From: Ignavibacteriales bacterium
GTDB taxonomy: Bacteria; Bacteroidota; Ignavibacteria; Ignavibacteriales; Ignavibacteriaceae
DNA: 64,000 nt
Direction of reading: 5' to 3'
NCBI GenBank assembly: GCA_016707285.1
Contig: JADJIA010000003.1
Span: forward strand, 644,320-708,319
The notes beneath the pieces are model-generated. The model was not told the origin of the DNA and did not search any database. It saw nothing but the letters and a program-made list of their open reading frames with translations. Of this stretch, positions 45,138-54,902 are shown piece by piece; within the stretch, counting starts at the first letter, position 1, and the number at the start of each line of letters is the position of its first letter. Both the position numbers and the translations under genes were made by a program.

Positions 45138-46580
45138 CTAAAATCTGAAGTTTTGGTTCCTGTGTCCCCGCGGGAACTGACTTTTTAGACCTCTTTCGGT
45201 AACTACTCCTGTGCCGATAATTTCACCGGCGGATCGGATGACCACTTGTCTTTCTGCTCCGGTGGTTTTTGCTGTTGAAGCGAATTGCTTGACAACTCCA
45301 CCTTCCATATATGATCGCAAATCTGCGGTGTCGTCGAGGTCGATGATACCTTTGGTAATATGAGGTGCAAGGGATTGAGCAGCGATGCTGTTCAGGATTA
45401 ACTGGTCGTGTTTTTCATAACTACCCAGTTTAAGGCCTATCCTGTCATAAATTCCGGTTCTCATGTCATCCCAGTCACCTGAAACAAAATAAAGCTTTTT
45501 ACCATGATCGGGATAGAGGAGAGTAGAAAGATAATCTTCGTCTATTCCAAAATTCTTGATAATTGAATTAAGGGATTCTTTCACCTTTTTGAAAGGTTTT
45601 ATTACAATCCTGCTTTCTCGTGGTTCTTGAGATTTTATTTTCTCTGTTTCGTCGATTTTAACCATCTTAGCGAGAAAAAATCCCTCGGAATTGCTTAACC
45701 AGGGTAACACCCGCGCAGTTTTTGCAAGTTCGGGTGAAAATTTTTTACCGGCGACTTCAGTGAATCCGGGTATTCCGCCCGGAACAGAAACAGGAAGAAG
45801 TTCAACAGGATATTTATCAATAACTTTATTGATTATTTCTTCATTTTCTTCAGTTGTTAATGTGCAGGTTGAATAAATAAGTTCACCGCCGGGCTTCAAC
45901 ATCTTTACCGCTGCAATAATAAGACTAAGTTGAAGGTTGATCAGTCCTGTAATGGATTGAGTGCTCCACCATTTATTAACTTCTTCTTTTTTCTGAATTA
46001 TTCCCAACCCGCTGCAGGGGACATCCACAAGTATTTTGTCAAAATAATTCTGATAATACCTTCCGAGCCATTCTCCTTTGTCCTGAATGATTCCTGCATT
46101 AAAAACATTATTTCTTTCAATATTAAAACTGAGTGTTCTTAATCTGTCACCTTGCACTTCATTAACCGCCAGCATACCGGTGTTTTTCATCATTGCGGCA
46201 AGTTGAGTTGATTTTGAACCCGGGGCAGCGCATAAATCGAGAACTTTTGAACCCTCTTCAGGTTTGAGATAAATTGGAGGGAGCATGGAAGAGATGCTTT
46301 GGATGTAATAATAACCCAGCAGGTGTTCAAAGGTTTTCCCGATCAGGTTTTCACTGTCATCCTCGATTACAAGAGCGTCAGGAATCCATGGATGAAGAGA
46401 GGTCTTAATCCCGTATTTCAGGTCGAGTTTTGATTTGATATCGTCAACATTTGCTTTTAGTGAGTTGACCCTTACTGACTGCTTTCGCGGGTTACCCAAC
46501 AATTCCATAAAACGATTTACTTCGTTTTGCGAAAAAAGTGTAAGAAGATAGTCGTGGATGTTTTCGCTGATTGGTTTCAA
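45138..46580 (-). CDS. RNA m5C methyltransferase (NOL1/NOP2/Sun, RsmF-like)
   Basis: The 480-aa SAM-dependent enzyme methylates cytosine-5 of RNA, probably 16S rRNA. Key segments are VLDLCAAPGSKSTQLAAMMK (SAM site), VDVPCSGLGIIQKKEEVNKW and STCTLTTEENEEII, holding the two catalytic cysteines (PCSG and TCT). The C-terminal domain resembles the RsmF extension. It converges with the PilX-like gene with 2 bp between stops. Confidence 0.9.
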   Translation of the reverse strand: MKPISENIHDYLLTLFSQNEVNRFMELLGNPRKQSVRVNSLKANVDDIKSKLDLKYGIKTSLHPWIPDALVIEDDSENLIGKTFEHLLGYYYIQSISSMLPPIYLKPEEGSKVLDLCAAPGSKSTQLAAMMKNTGMLAVNEVQGDRLRTLSFNIERNNVFNAGIIQDKGEWLGRYYQNYFDKILVDVPCSGLGIIQKKEEVNKWWSTQSITGLINLQLSLIIAAVKMLKPGGELIYSTCTLTTEENEEIINKVIDKYPVELLPVSVPGGIPGFTEVAGKKFSPELAKTARVLPWLSNSEGFFLAKMVKIDETEKIKSQEPRESRIVIKPFKKVKESLNSIIKNFGIDEDYLSTLLYPDHGKKLYFVSGDWDDMRTGIYDRIGLKLGSYEKHDQLILNSIAAQSLAPHITKGIIDLDDTADLRSYMEGGVVKQFASTAKTTGAERQVVIRSAGEIIGTGVVTERGLKSQFPRGHRNQNFRF

Positions 46581-46583
46581 TTG

Positions 46584-47707
46584 TCAGCTATTCATAACTT
46601 TTTCGTAAAAAGCCTCATACATCGGGACGATTCTGGAAGCCGAAAATTTATCGACAGCAGTGGCACGGGCATTTTTTGAGAAAATATTATATTTTTTTTC
46701 ATTTGTGAGGAGATCAACTGCATATTTTGCCATTCTCTCAACATCACCAATCTCAGCAATGAAGCCTGAATGGTTGTGCGAAATAACTTCCGGCAGGCCT
46801 CCTGTGCTGGTGCTAATGACAGGCAATCCCACTGCCATTGCCTCGAGAGCGGCAAGTCCAAAACTTTCAGACTGTGAGGGGAGAAGGAAGAGATCGGCAC
46901 AAGCCAAAAGTTGGGCAAGTCCTTCCTGTTTTCCAAGGAAAATCACTTCTTTTTCAATGCCCAGTTCTCTTGAAAGTCTTTCACATTCTGATCTGTCAGG
47001 TCCGTCACCAATAAGCAGAAGTTTTGAAGGAACATCTTTTCTTACGATATCAAAAATTTTGATGGCATCCTGAACCCTTTTTACAGGTCTGAAATTGGAT
47101 GTATGAATCAGAAGTTTTTCACCATTTGGAGCAAATCTGCATTTGAAGGCTGTGGATTCGTCAGGTTTGTAAAGCTCGATATCCACAAAATTTGGAATAA
47201 CTTCTATATCTTTTTCAATTGAATAATTGGTAAGAGTTTTCTCTTTAAGAAATCTTGAAACGGCAGTAACTCCGTCGCTCTGAAGAATACCAAATTTGAG
47301 GAGGTGAAGATAAGTTGGCTCGAGACCAACAAGCGTGATATCAGTTCCGTGAAGGGTAGTTACAATCTTTATATCCTGATGTCCCTTACATATCTGTTTC
47401 GCCAGATAAGCACTTGTAGCATGAGGTATGGCATAGTGAACATGAATGAGGTCAAGATTTTCGTACATCATCACTTCAACCATTTTTCCGGCTAATGCAT
47501 CACTATACAGAGGGAATTCAAAAAGGGGGTAAGTGCCGGTTTCAACCTCATGGTAAAATACATTATCTATAAAACGATTTAACCGAAAAGGAATGGCATA
47601 ACTGATGAAGTGTATTTCATGACCTTTTTTGCGAGTTCTATTCCAAGCTCTGTGGCTACAACACCACTACCACCATAGGTAGGATAACAAGTAATCCCGA
47701 TTTTCAT
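46584..47707 (-). pseudogene. bshA: bshA, N-acetyl-alpha-D-glucosaminyl L-malate synthase, with one frameshift
   Basis: BshA, a GT4 glycosyltransferase, joins UDP-GlcNAc and malate in the first step of bacillithiol synthesis. Read from ATG 47707, the frame gives MKIGITCYPTYGGSGVVATE and IELAK; then a run of six T on the plus strand (47625-47630) is one short, and the rest continues in another frame: GHEIHFISYAIPFRLN, YPLFEFPLYSDALAG, LDLIHVHYAIPHATSAYLAK, and the C-terminal ESFGLAALEAMAVGLP. With one base restored it is about 374 aa, the normal BshA length, with no other lesion. An ORF-only reading would miss the N terminus and call a 299-aa protein from 47483. A homopolymer error in the sequence is as likely as true inactivation. 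Confidence 0.87.
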
Positions 47708-47789
47708 ATCAACTTCTTTTCTTCATAAATTTCAAATTCTAAAGAATAAATTTAGTAAAGGGTGGGGGAAAAACACTCCCAAATAAAAC

Positions 47790-49667
47790 TCACTTTTTGT
47801 TTTCGAGTTCTTCCCAACGGTCATAAAGTGATTTTACAACTTTTTTTGCATCATCATGTTTGTTATTCAACTCAACTGTTTGGGTTGCATATTTTTCGTA
47901 AAACTGCGGGTCGGCAAAAATTTTCTCTATATTCTCTAATTCCAATTCAGCTTCCATGATTTTTCCCTCGATTGCATCAAGTTCTTTTTGTTCGTGATAA
48001 GAGAGTTTTTTTACCTGTTTTTTTTCACGGGTATCTCCTTTTTTCTCCTTTATAGGGACAGAATTACCGGAACTTAAAAGGTCAGCATCTCTTTTTTCGA
48101 CATAATAGTCATAGTCACCTTCATTAAATCGGGTTACTCCATCTCCTTCAAAAGCCAAAATTCCCGTACACACTCTGTTGAGGAAATATCTGTCGTGACT
48201 AACAACAACCACACATCCATCAAAATTAATTAATGCTTCTTCGAGGATTCGAAGAGAAGGCAGGTCAAGATCGTTTGTCGGCTCATCCAGAACAATAAAA
48301 TTTCCACCGTTTTTAAGAATTTTAGCGAGAGTTAATCTGCTTCTTTCACCACCTGAAAGTTTACCCACTTTTGTCATGGTTCTTTCATCGGTGAATAAAA
48401 ATCTTCTCATATAAGTCCAAACAGGCATTGTTAACTTGCCAAACTTGACTGTCTCGCTTCCTTCACCAATTGTTTCAAACACTGTCTCCTCATCATTCAG
48501 AATGAGCCGTGATTGATCAACATAGTTGAATATTGTTCTCTCACCTTTCTCAATTCCTCCCGCAGCAGGTTTTAATTCACCAAGTAAAGTTCTCACGAGA
48601 GTGGTTTTTCCCGCTCCGTTTTTACCAACGATACCAAGTCTTCTCCCCGGTTCAAAGTTGTAAGAGAGGGAGTTCACCAGGGTTTTTCCTGCAATAGCAA
48701 CTGAGAGTTCTTTAAGTTCAAGCACTTTGTTACCAAGTCTTTCTGGAGTTGGTATAATCAAGTCAATGTTTATATCTTTTTCAGGGGCTTCTTCACCCGC
48801 GATTTCAAAATATTTATCAAGCCGGCTTTTGGCTTTTGTTCTTCTGGCTCGTGGACCCCGCATAACCCAGTCGAGTTCATTCCTCAGAAAACTTTGCCTT
48901 TTTTTCTCTCCTGCTTCGCGGAGGGAATCCCTCTCGGCTTTGTTCAGAAGATAGTCGGTGTAATTACCTTGATGGGAGAAAAATGTGCCGTGTGCAAGTT
49001 CAACGATTCTGTTTGCTATTCTATCGAGGAAATATCTGTCGTGAGTGACAAAAATACAGGCACCTCTCCATGAGGCAAGAAATTTTTCCATCCATTCGAT
49101 GGTATTGGTATCAAGGTGGTTGGTTGGTTCATCGAGAATAAGCAGATCGGGCTGTGCGATCAAAGTTCTGCAAAGAGCGGTTCTCCTTTTTTCGCCACCT
49201 GAGAGGGTCGCAACGATTCGGTCGCTGTCAGGAGCATCAAGGGATGTGGTGAGTAGTGTCAGTCTTCTGTCAAGATTCCATCCATCAACATGGGCAATCT
49301 TTTCTTCAAGGATGTGTCGCTCTTCCGAAGATGGATCAAGTGATTCATATTGGTCGAGAAGTTCTTTTATGTAACCTGCACCCGACATGATGTTGTCTTT
49401 AACGGTTTTTTCTTCATCAAGAGTAAACTCCTGGGATAAAAAGCTTACAACAAGTCCGTTCCGCTGAGCGATTTCACCGGAATCAGGTTCCATCAATCCT
49501 GAGATAATCCTCAAGAAAGTTGATTTTCCTGCACCATTTTTGCCAACGAGACCTATCCGATCACCATCGTGAATACTTAGTGAGGCGACCTGAAGAACCT
49601 TTTGCTCACCATACTCCACAACCAGATCTTTGGCTGACAGGAGAACAGGTGTTGTGTAATTACTCAA
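47790..49667 (-). CDS. ABC-F family ATPase (Uup-like)
   Basis: The 625-aa protein has two ABC domains and no membrane helices: Walker A VGKNGAGKST and VGKNGAGKTT, signatures LSGGEKRRTAL and LSGGERSRLTL, Walker B LLILDEPTNHLD and FIVLDEPTNDLD. A linker lies between, and the last 70 residues are a lysine-rich coiled coil like the DNA/RNA-binding tail of Uup. ABC-F proteins act on ribosomes. It overlaps the end of the cyclophilin gene by 8 nt. Confidence 0.9.
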   Translation of the reverse strand: MSNYTTPVLLSAKDLVVEYGEQKVLQVASLSIHDGDRIGLVGKNGAGKSTFLRIISGLMEPDSGEIAQRNGLVVSFLSQEFTLDEEKTVKDNIMSGAGYIKELLDQYESLDPSSEERHILEEKIAHVDGWNLDRRLTLLTTSLDAPDSDRIVATLSGGEKRRTALCRTLIAQPDLLILDEPTNHLDTNTIEWMEKFLASWRGACIFVTHDRYFLDRIANRIVELAHGTFFSHQGNYTDYLLNKAERDSLREAGEKKRQSFLRNELDWVMRGPRARRTKAKSRLDKYFEIAGEEAPEKDINIDLIIPTPERLGNKVLELKELSVAIAGKTLVNSLSYNFEPGRRLGIVGKNGAGKTTLVRTLLGELKPAAGGIEKGERTIFNYVDQSRLILNDEETVFETIGEGSETVKFGKLTMPVWTYMRRFLFTDERTMTKVGKLSGGERSRLTLAKILKNGGNFIVLDEPTNDLDLPSLRILEEALINFDGCVVVVSHDRYFLNRVCTGILAFEGDGVTRFNEGDYDYYVEKRDADLLSSGNSVPIKEKKGDTREKKQVKKLSYHEQKELDAIEGKIMEAELELENIEKIFADPQFYEKYATQTVELNNKHDDAKKVVKSLYDRWEELENKK

Positions 49668-51642
49668 ACAGGCTGATCTTTTTAATGATCGAATATTGTG
49701 GGATCATATCCACAATTTTTTGCCCGTCAGTAATCCTCCCAAACAGGGTATATCTCGAAGTAAGGTGAGGGAAGGTTCCTTGCATAACAAAAAACTGACT
49801 TCCTTCAGTATCTTTTCCTGCGCTCGCCATTCCAAGGGCTCCTGTCGAATATTCAAGAGGAGAGTATTCAGAGATAATGTCATAACCGGGTCCACCCCAA
49901 CCCGTTCCTGTTGGATCGCCGGCTTGAATAACAAATCCCGGAACAACGCGGTGAAATATTACATCCCGGTAAAATCCTGCTTGAACCAGCGTAGAGAAAT
50001 TACCAACTGAAATGGGGGCATATTCAGGGAAAAGTTGAAGTGTAAAAGTACCTTTATCGGTTTCAAAAACTGCTTTTTTATACTTGAACGCGTTATTCCA
50101 GATCGATTCAAATACTGTTGAAGAATTTTTTACAGGTTTAACTCCTGAAAGTGCCTGAATTGAGGAAACAGCAGAATTTATTAAGATCGATTTAATTTCC
50201 AGTTCAAATTCAGGTTTGATTAAACCGGCAAGCTTTAATAAAGACTGATGAGCCTCGAGAAATCCTGCATTATTTAATTCCTCATTAACAACAACTAAAA
50301 TCTTGTTTGAGAGTTTCTCTTTATTGTTGGAAATATAAGTTGAATCAAAAATTTCGCAGATCGTTGAAACAACTGATGCATACCCCGATTTTAATTGTTC
50401 AAATCCAAATGTTAAAATTTTTTCCCGTTCAATCTCTTTTTTGAACATTTTAACAAGAGCTTCTACAACAGGGAGTTTAATTCTTTCAGGATTCGAAAAA
50501 TAGATTGAGGTCAGGTCATCAAATGGTGATTGCCCTAATTCCGGGTATTCGCTAAGCAGGGATATCTGTAACCGGTCGTTATCGTAAATTTCCTTTTTAG
50601 CAAAAAGGTCGCCCCTCTTCTGAGGCATAATTGCAAAAATGGAAAGAGCCAGTTCATGAAAAGTGAGCGAACCGGGTTTATGGTAAAAAAGAGCCTTCTC
50701 AAAAGAGTCCATTTTTGAATCAATCACTAATGGTTCAATTACGATCAATTTTAACATCGAAGCAATTGATGAACTGATGTTCTCATTTGCATTTCCCGTT
50801 AGCTCAAGAATAGCCTCAAGGTCTTTTTCTTTGTCAACTTTAAAATATTGAAGTGTTGAAACCAGCTCTATCTGCACGGAGAATGGTAATCCTGGCAACA
50901 TGTTTTTCACTTCAGTTGGGGAATAGGGGGCAACCTTCAAAAATCGAAGATTCAGCACCAGATATTTCATCAGGTCATATTCTTCCTCAAAAACCCCGTC
51001 GCTCATCACATCGGCGAGTAGAGTTTTTAAGTCATCCACCATTTCCGGGGAAGGTCGTGTGCGCAGCAGGGCATAAGCCGCCAAAAATTTGGTTTTGTTG
51101 TCGAGCGAGCGTTTTGAGATTATTTTCATCAGAGCTGATGGCGCCTGTGGTGATTTTATACCTCGCAGGGCAAAATTTGCAATTGCCAGTGAGACACCCT
51201 CGGCTTTCCAGGCATCATTTGCTGCGTTGAGTTCTGTGATCCACTTTAGATCGGTTGAATCACCAATTTTCCCAAGAGCATCAAAAACATCTTTACTCGT
51301 TGTCCCTTGAACCGTTTTTGCTTTTTCCCGCAAAAAGTCGAGAGAAATTGCACTCGGATTGTTACATCCGAAAGCAAAACTGATGTATTTGCCATACTTT
51401 ACAAAATCGAGTGAACCGATCTCATCGTGAAAAGTGGTGTCGTTCAGGTTCGCCAGCCCAAGTAAAACAGCTTTGGTTTTCCGTTCATCTTTTGATTTTA
51501 GATATTCGATGAAAACAGGATTACTTCCATCCCGGTTGAAAACGGCTTCAATCAGTTTTTTGTCCTGGATATTGTATTGCGCTGTTGCAGTGTTTATTAC
51601 AAAAAAGCCAACAAGCAAGAGAAATTTAAAAGGTGTAATCAT
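49660..51642 (-). CDS. Secreted HEAT-repeat peptidyl-prolyl isomerase (cyclophilin)
   Basis: The product, 660 aa from this start, has a signal peptide, HEAT-like helical repeats over about residues 60-510, and a C-terminal cyclophilin domain with FHRVVPGFVIQAGDPTGTGW, GALGMASAGKDTEGSQFFVM and TLFGRITDG. Gln and Phe of the SQFF motif are active-site residues in cyclophilins. ATG 51642 places the signal peptide at the N terminus; an in-frame start at 51669 adds nine residues. Overlaps the acyltransferase-like gene by 17 nt. Probably a periplasmic folding factor. Confidence 0.83.
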   Translation of the reverse strand: MITPFKFLLLVGFFVINTATAQYNIQDKKLIEAVFNRDGSNPVFIEYLKSKDERKTKAVLLGLANLNDTTFHDEIGSLDFVKYGKYISFAFGCNNPSAISLDFLREKAKTVQGTTSKDVFDALGKIGDSTDLKWITELNAANDAWKAEGVSLAIANFALRGIKSPQAPSALMKIISKRSLDNKTKFLAAYALLRTRPSPEMVDDLKTLLADVMSDGVFEEEYDLMKYLVLNLRFLKVAPYSPTEVKNMLPGLPFSVQIELVSTLQYFKVDKEKDLEAILELTGNANENISSSIASMLKLIVIEPLVIDSKMDSFEKALFYHKPGSLTFHELALSIFAIMPQKRGDLFAKKEIYDNDRLQISLLSEYPELGQSPFDDLTSIYFSNPERIKLPVVEALVKMFKKEIEREKILTFGFEQLKSGYASVVSTICEIFDSTYISNNKEKLSNKILVVVNEELNNAGFLEAHQSLLKLAGLIKPEFELEIKSILINSAVSSIQALSGVKPVKNSSTVFESIWNNAFKYKKAVFETDKGTFTLQLFPEYAPISVGNFSTLVQAGFYRDVIFHRVVPGFVIQAGDPTGTGWGGPGYDIISEYSPLEYSTGALGMASAGKDTEGSQFFVMQGTFPHLTSRYTLFGRITDGQKIVDMIPQYSIIKKISLFE

Positions 51643-52748
51643 AAACTCTGAACTTTTTATATAATTCACCTTCCATCATCAACGCACCACGCACCATTTT
51701 TTCGTTATCTTCCACTATCCAGCTTGCATCTCCAAAATGGATTCCAATTTCATCGGCTTTGTCAATGATTTGTTTATACATAATGCCGTCAAATCCTTTC
51801 CCGTGGTATGCTTTTGATACACCAAGGAGAATTATTCTGCATCTCGTGATGTCTTTTTTTCGTGTCCACATTTTAAGGAAATTAAACGGGAAAAGCCGTC
51901 CGTTCATTTGTCTGAAAATCTGATTATAGTCGAGAATTGTTAACGAAAACCCTACAGGTTTGCCATCGATTTCAAGGAAAAATGCGAGTGACGGGGTGGC
52001 GAGCTGTTTAAGATCATCAGCCATAGCGTCAATTTCTTTATCAGTGAGAGGTACAAACCCCCAGTTTCTTTCCCAGTTTTCATTATAAATCTGTTTAATC
52101 AGCTCAAGTTCCTTTTTATAATTTTTGAGATCCAGATTTCTGATTTTAACATTATATTTTTGTGTTGCAAGCGCAGCCACTCTGGGGATCTTGTTTACTT
52201 TAATAATTTTTTCATTAATGATCTTGTAGCCGTGAAGGTCTTTAACCTTTTGGAAACCATAGTTTAACACAAGATCATGGTAGTAAGGAGGGTTATATGG
52301 CATAAGCAGAGTTGGGTAGTCATCATAACCTTCAATCAGCATCCCCCATTCGTCGTTACTTGAAAAACTTGCGGGACCGCGCATTAGTGTCATTCCGCGA
52401 CTTTTTATCCAGTCTTTGGCAGTATCCAAAAGTGCATTTGCAACTTCCTGGTCATTTATCGATTCAAAAAATCCAAAAAAAGCCGATATTTTCTTCGTGC
52501 ACCTGATTGTGCAGGTCATTTTGGATGGCAGCAATTCTTCCAACGGCTTCACCGTTTTTGTAAGCCATAAAATAGTCGGCAGATCCATGAAGGAAAAAAG
52601 GATTATGCTCTTTATCGAGCATCTTTTTCCTGTCCATTATGAGAGGGGGCACCCAACAGGGATAATCTTTATAAATTTTCCATGGCAGTTTTATAAACTG
52701 CATTATCTCACTTTTGGATTCAATCTTTTTTATCTCGATCTGGCTCAT
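51626..52748 (-). pseudogene. GNAT-like acyltransferase, candidate bacterial ceramide synthase, with one frameshift
   Basis: Start ATG 52748 gives MSQIEIKKIESKSEIMQFIK, PWKIYKDYPCWVPPL and NQVHEENIGFF; then a run of seven A on the plus strand (52475-52481) has one base too many, and homology continues in the next frame as FGFFESINDQEVANALLDTA, GPASFSSNDEWGMLIEGYDD, PYNPPYYHDLVLNYGF and GVSKAYHGKGFDGIMYKQII. The intact protein would be about 373 aa. The family is a GNAT-like group that includes bacterial ceramide synthase (bCerS) of Caulobacter, as I recall it. It sits beside spt and a CerR-like gene, which supports the role by context. The frameshift may be a sequencing error. Confidence 0.72.
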
Positions 52749-52835
52749 AATTGTTTCTTTGAATTTTTTGGGAATGTTAAACTTCAAAAATAAGGAATAA
52801 TACAATAATTTAGAGATCGAAATATACGCAATCCT

Positions 52836-53436
52836 GGCCCCGGAGGGGTCTTGTATGGGTAGAGTCCAACAAATGAAGAATTTGGCCCCGGAGGGGTCTC
52901 GTATGGGTAGAGTCCAACAAATGAAGAATTTGGCCCCGGATGGGGTCTCGTATGGATAGAGACGAAAATAAACGCAACAATGGCCCCGGAGGGGTCTCGT
53001 ATGGGTAGAGTCCAACAAATGAAGAATTTGGCCCCGGAGGGGTCTTGTATGGGTAGAGTCCAACAAATGAAGAATTTGCCCCGGAGGGGTCTTGTATGGG
53101 TAGAGTCCCACAAATGAAGAATTTGGGAGGGGTTGTAGGGTAGAGAAATAGACCTGGCCCCGGAGGGGTCTCGTATGGTAGAGTCCAACAAATGAAGAAT
53201 TTGGCCCCGGATGGGGTCTCGTATGGATAGAGACGAAAATAAACGCAACAATGGCCCCGGCGGGGTCTTGTATGGGTAGAGTCCAACAAATGAAGAATTT
53301 GGCCCCGGAGGGGTCTTGTATGGGTAGAGTCCAACAAATGAAGAATTTGGCCCCGGAGGGGTCTCGTATGGATAGAGATGAAAATAAACGCAACAATGGC
53401 CCCGGATGGGGTCACCTGTGGGTAGAAGGTCTTAAC
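52836..53436 (-). repeat. Array of 13 tandem 48-50 bp GC-rich hairpin units
   Basis: Units begin with GGCCCCGGAGGGGTC, which can fold on itself, at 52836, 52884, 52932, 52982, 53030, 53078, a decayed one near 53126, 53156, 53203, 53253, 53301, 53349 and 53398 (partial). Two tail types occur: type A ends GAGTCCAACAAATGAAGAAT (48 bp) and type B ends TAGAGACGAAAATAAACGC (50 bp), in order A A B A A A x A B A A B partial. Units adjoin with no unique spacers, so this is not CRISPR. Confidence 0.92.
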
Positions 53437-53474
53437 AAAAAAAAGCCCCTCGTTCTGATTTCTCGAAGAGGGGC
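53437..53474 (-). terminator. Intrinsic terminator of the spt gene
   Basis: The stem GCCCCTC (53445-53451) / GAGGGGC (53468-53474), with a 16-nt loop, is followed on the minus strand by eight T residues (53437-53444). It lies 48 bp downstream of the spt stop. Confidence 0.88.
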
Positions 53475-53521
53475 AAAATATTCCGTTAATTCAGTTCTCT
53501 AAAAAATAAGAACCACAAAGA

Positions 53522-54712
53522 TTAAATCAAACCGATCTCACTGCCAATCTTTTTGAAGGTATCAATGATATAATCAAGGTGTTCAGGTTCGTGGGATGAC
53601 ATGTAAGAAGTTCTCATCATCTGTCTTCCGGGGGGCACTCCGGGAGAAATAAATACATTCACAAAAACGCCTGAATCATAGAGCATTCTCCACATTTTGA
53701 ATGCAAGTGCATCGTCACCCACAATTACGGGTACAATTGCCGTTCTTCCGTCGGTTACCGTAAATCCGGCATCTCTTAGTTTTGTACGGACATAATTTGC
53801 ATTCGAGATCAGCCTGGTTACGCGTTCCGGTTCAGCTTCAAGTATTTCAAGTGCTGCAAGTGCTGCTGCAACGGAAGCGGGAGTTGGTGATGCAGAAAAA
53901 ATGAGGGCAGGGGAGTGATGTTTCAGGTAATTAATTACTCTTTCGGGACCGTAAACAAATCCACCAAGTGAAGCAAAAGTTTTGGAAAAGGTACCCATTC
54001 CAAGATCAATCTCTTTTTCGAGACCAAATTCAGAAGCTGTTCCTCTGCCACCCTTACCTATCACACCAACCGAGTGAGCATCGTCGATAAGGATTTGCGC
54101 GTTATATTTTTTTGCAACTTCATTTAATTTTGGAAGGTCAACAATTTCGCCACCTGTTGAAAAAACACCATCACTTACAATAAGTTTGCCTGCTTCAAGG
54201 GGAAGTTTTGCAATTTTCTTTTCAAGGTCGTGCATGTCGTTATGTTTATATCTCACCATCTCAACCATGGAACCCTTGGCAATCAGATTACCCGTTACGA
54301 TGCAAGCATGATTGTCTTTGTCAGAAATAATATAATCACCTTTCTGAACAAGGGTAGGGAGAACTCCCAAAGCTGTCTGAAATCCTGTTGAGTAGAGGAG
54401 CACTGCTTCAGCATTAAAAAACTTTGCCATTTTCTCTTCAAGTTCGATATGCATGTCAAGAGTACCTGTAAGGTATCTCGAACCGGAGCAACCGGTGCCA
54501 TATTTTTCAATGGCTTTTATGGCAGCCTCTTTCACTTTTGGGTGGGCGGTAAGTCCAAGATAATTATTGGAACCTGCCATCACAACTCTTTTTCCCTCAA
54601 TCTGGACAACAGGCCCTTCATTTGCTTCAATCGGTCTAAAATATGGATACAACCCTAACTCTTTAATGTCGTCAGCTCTGGTAAATTCATTACATTTTTT
54701 GAACAGGCTCAA
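53522..54712 (-). CDS. spt: Serine palmitoyltransferase (sphingolipid biosynthesis)
   Basis: SPT condenses L-serine and palmitoyl-CoA to 3-ketosphinganine, the first step of sphingolipid synthesis. It is a PLP enzyme of the alpha-oxoamine synthase family. The product is 396 aa from this start. It shows ELGLYPYFRPIEANEGP at the N terminus as in Bacteroides SPT, YGTGCSGSRYLTGTLDMH, DDAHSVGVIGKGGRG and the PLP Lys in GTFSKTFASLGGF. The N terminus and the SGSRYLTGT segment fit SPT better than glycine C-acetyltransferase. I chose TTG 54712 with GGAGGA upstream; it gives the same N-terminal spacing as I recall for Bacteroides SPT. A TTG at 54742 lacks an SD. Confidence 0.86.
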   Translation of the reverse strand: MSLFKKCNEFTRADDIKELGLYPYFRPIEANEGPVVQIEGKRVVMAGSNNYLGLTAHPKVKEAAIKAIEKYGTGCSGSRYLTGTLDMHIELEEKMAKFFNAEAVLLYSTGFQTALGVLPTLVQKGDYIISDKDNHACIVTGNLIAKGSMVEMVRYKHNDMHDLEKKIAKLPLEAGKLIVSDGVFSTGGEIVDLPKLNEVAKKYNAQILIDDAHSVGVIGKGGRGTASEFGLEKEIDLGMGTFSKTFASLGGFVYGPERVINYLKHHSPALIFSASPTPASVAAALAALEILEAEPERVTRLISNANYVRTKLRDAGFTVTDGRTAIVPVIVGDDALAFKMWRMLYDSGVFVNVFISPGVPPGRQMMRTSYMSSHEPEHLDYIIDTFKKIGSEIGLI

Positions 54713-54902
54713 ATTTCCTCCAAGGGATTTTAAGTTACACAAATTTAAATAATTAAAATTTCGTTAAATTTAAAGTTCGAATGTAAATTTATTTTTTATG
54801 AAAAACAAAAGAAATCGTTATAAATCATTATTTCTAATGCACTTACAAGGATATAAGTGAATTTAATGAGTGATTATTCAATAATGAACAGGATTGGACA
54901 AA

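Larger units (their letters stand above)
52749..53521. other. 773-bp non-coding region between acyltransferase-like gene and spt
   Basis: It contains the 48-50 bp repeat array (52836-53436), the spt terminator (53437-53474) and short AT-rich flanks. Long minus-strand frames through the array are repeat artefacts: most units are 48 bp (16 codons), so they remain open in several frames. Confidence 0.75.

Noticed and set aside
46584..47483. Complete 299-aa glycosyltransferase starting at 47483
   Set aside because: The missing BshA N terminus is encoded directly upstream in another frame up to ATG 47707, so this start is internal.
52464..53415. Long minus-strand reading frames across the repeat array
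   Set aside because: They run through tandem repeat units that stay open because most units are 48 bp; products are repetitive (LHLLDSTHTRPLRG-like), and only the last part belongs to the frameshifted acyltransferase-like gene.
52836..53436. CRISPR array
   Set aside because: Units abut each other with no unique spacers, period equals repeat length, and no cas genes are present.
53522..54742. Glycine C-acetyltransferase (Kbl) or 8-amino-7-oxononanoate synthase
   Set aside because: The N terminus and SGSRYLTGT / GTFSKTFASLGG context fit Bacteroides serine palmitoyltransferase better, and the neighbours suit sphingolipid synthesis; Tdh and biotin genes are absent.
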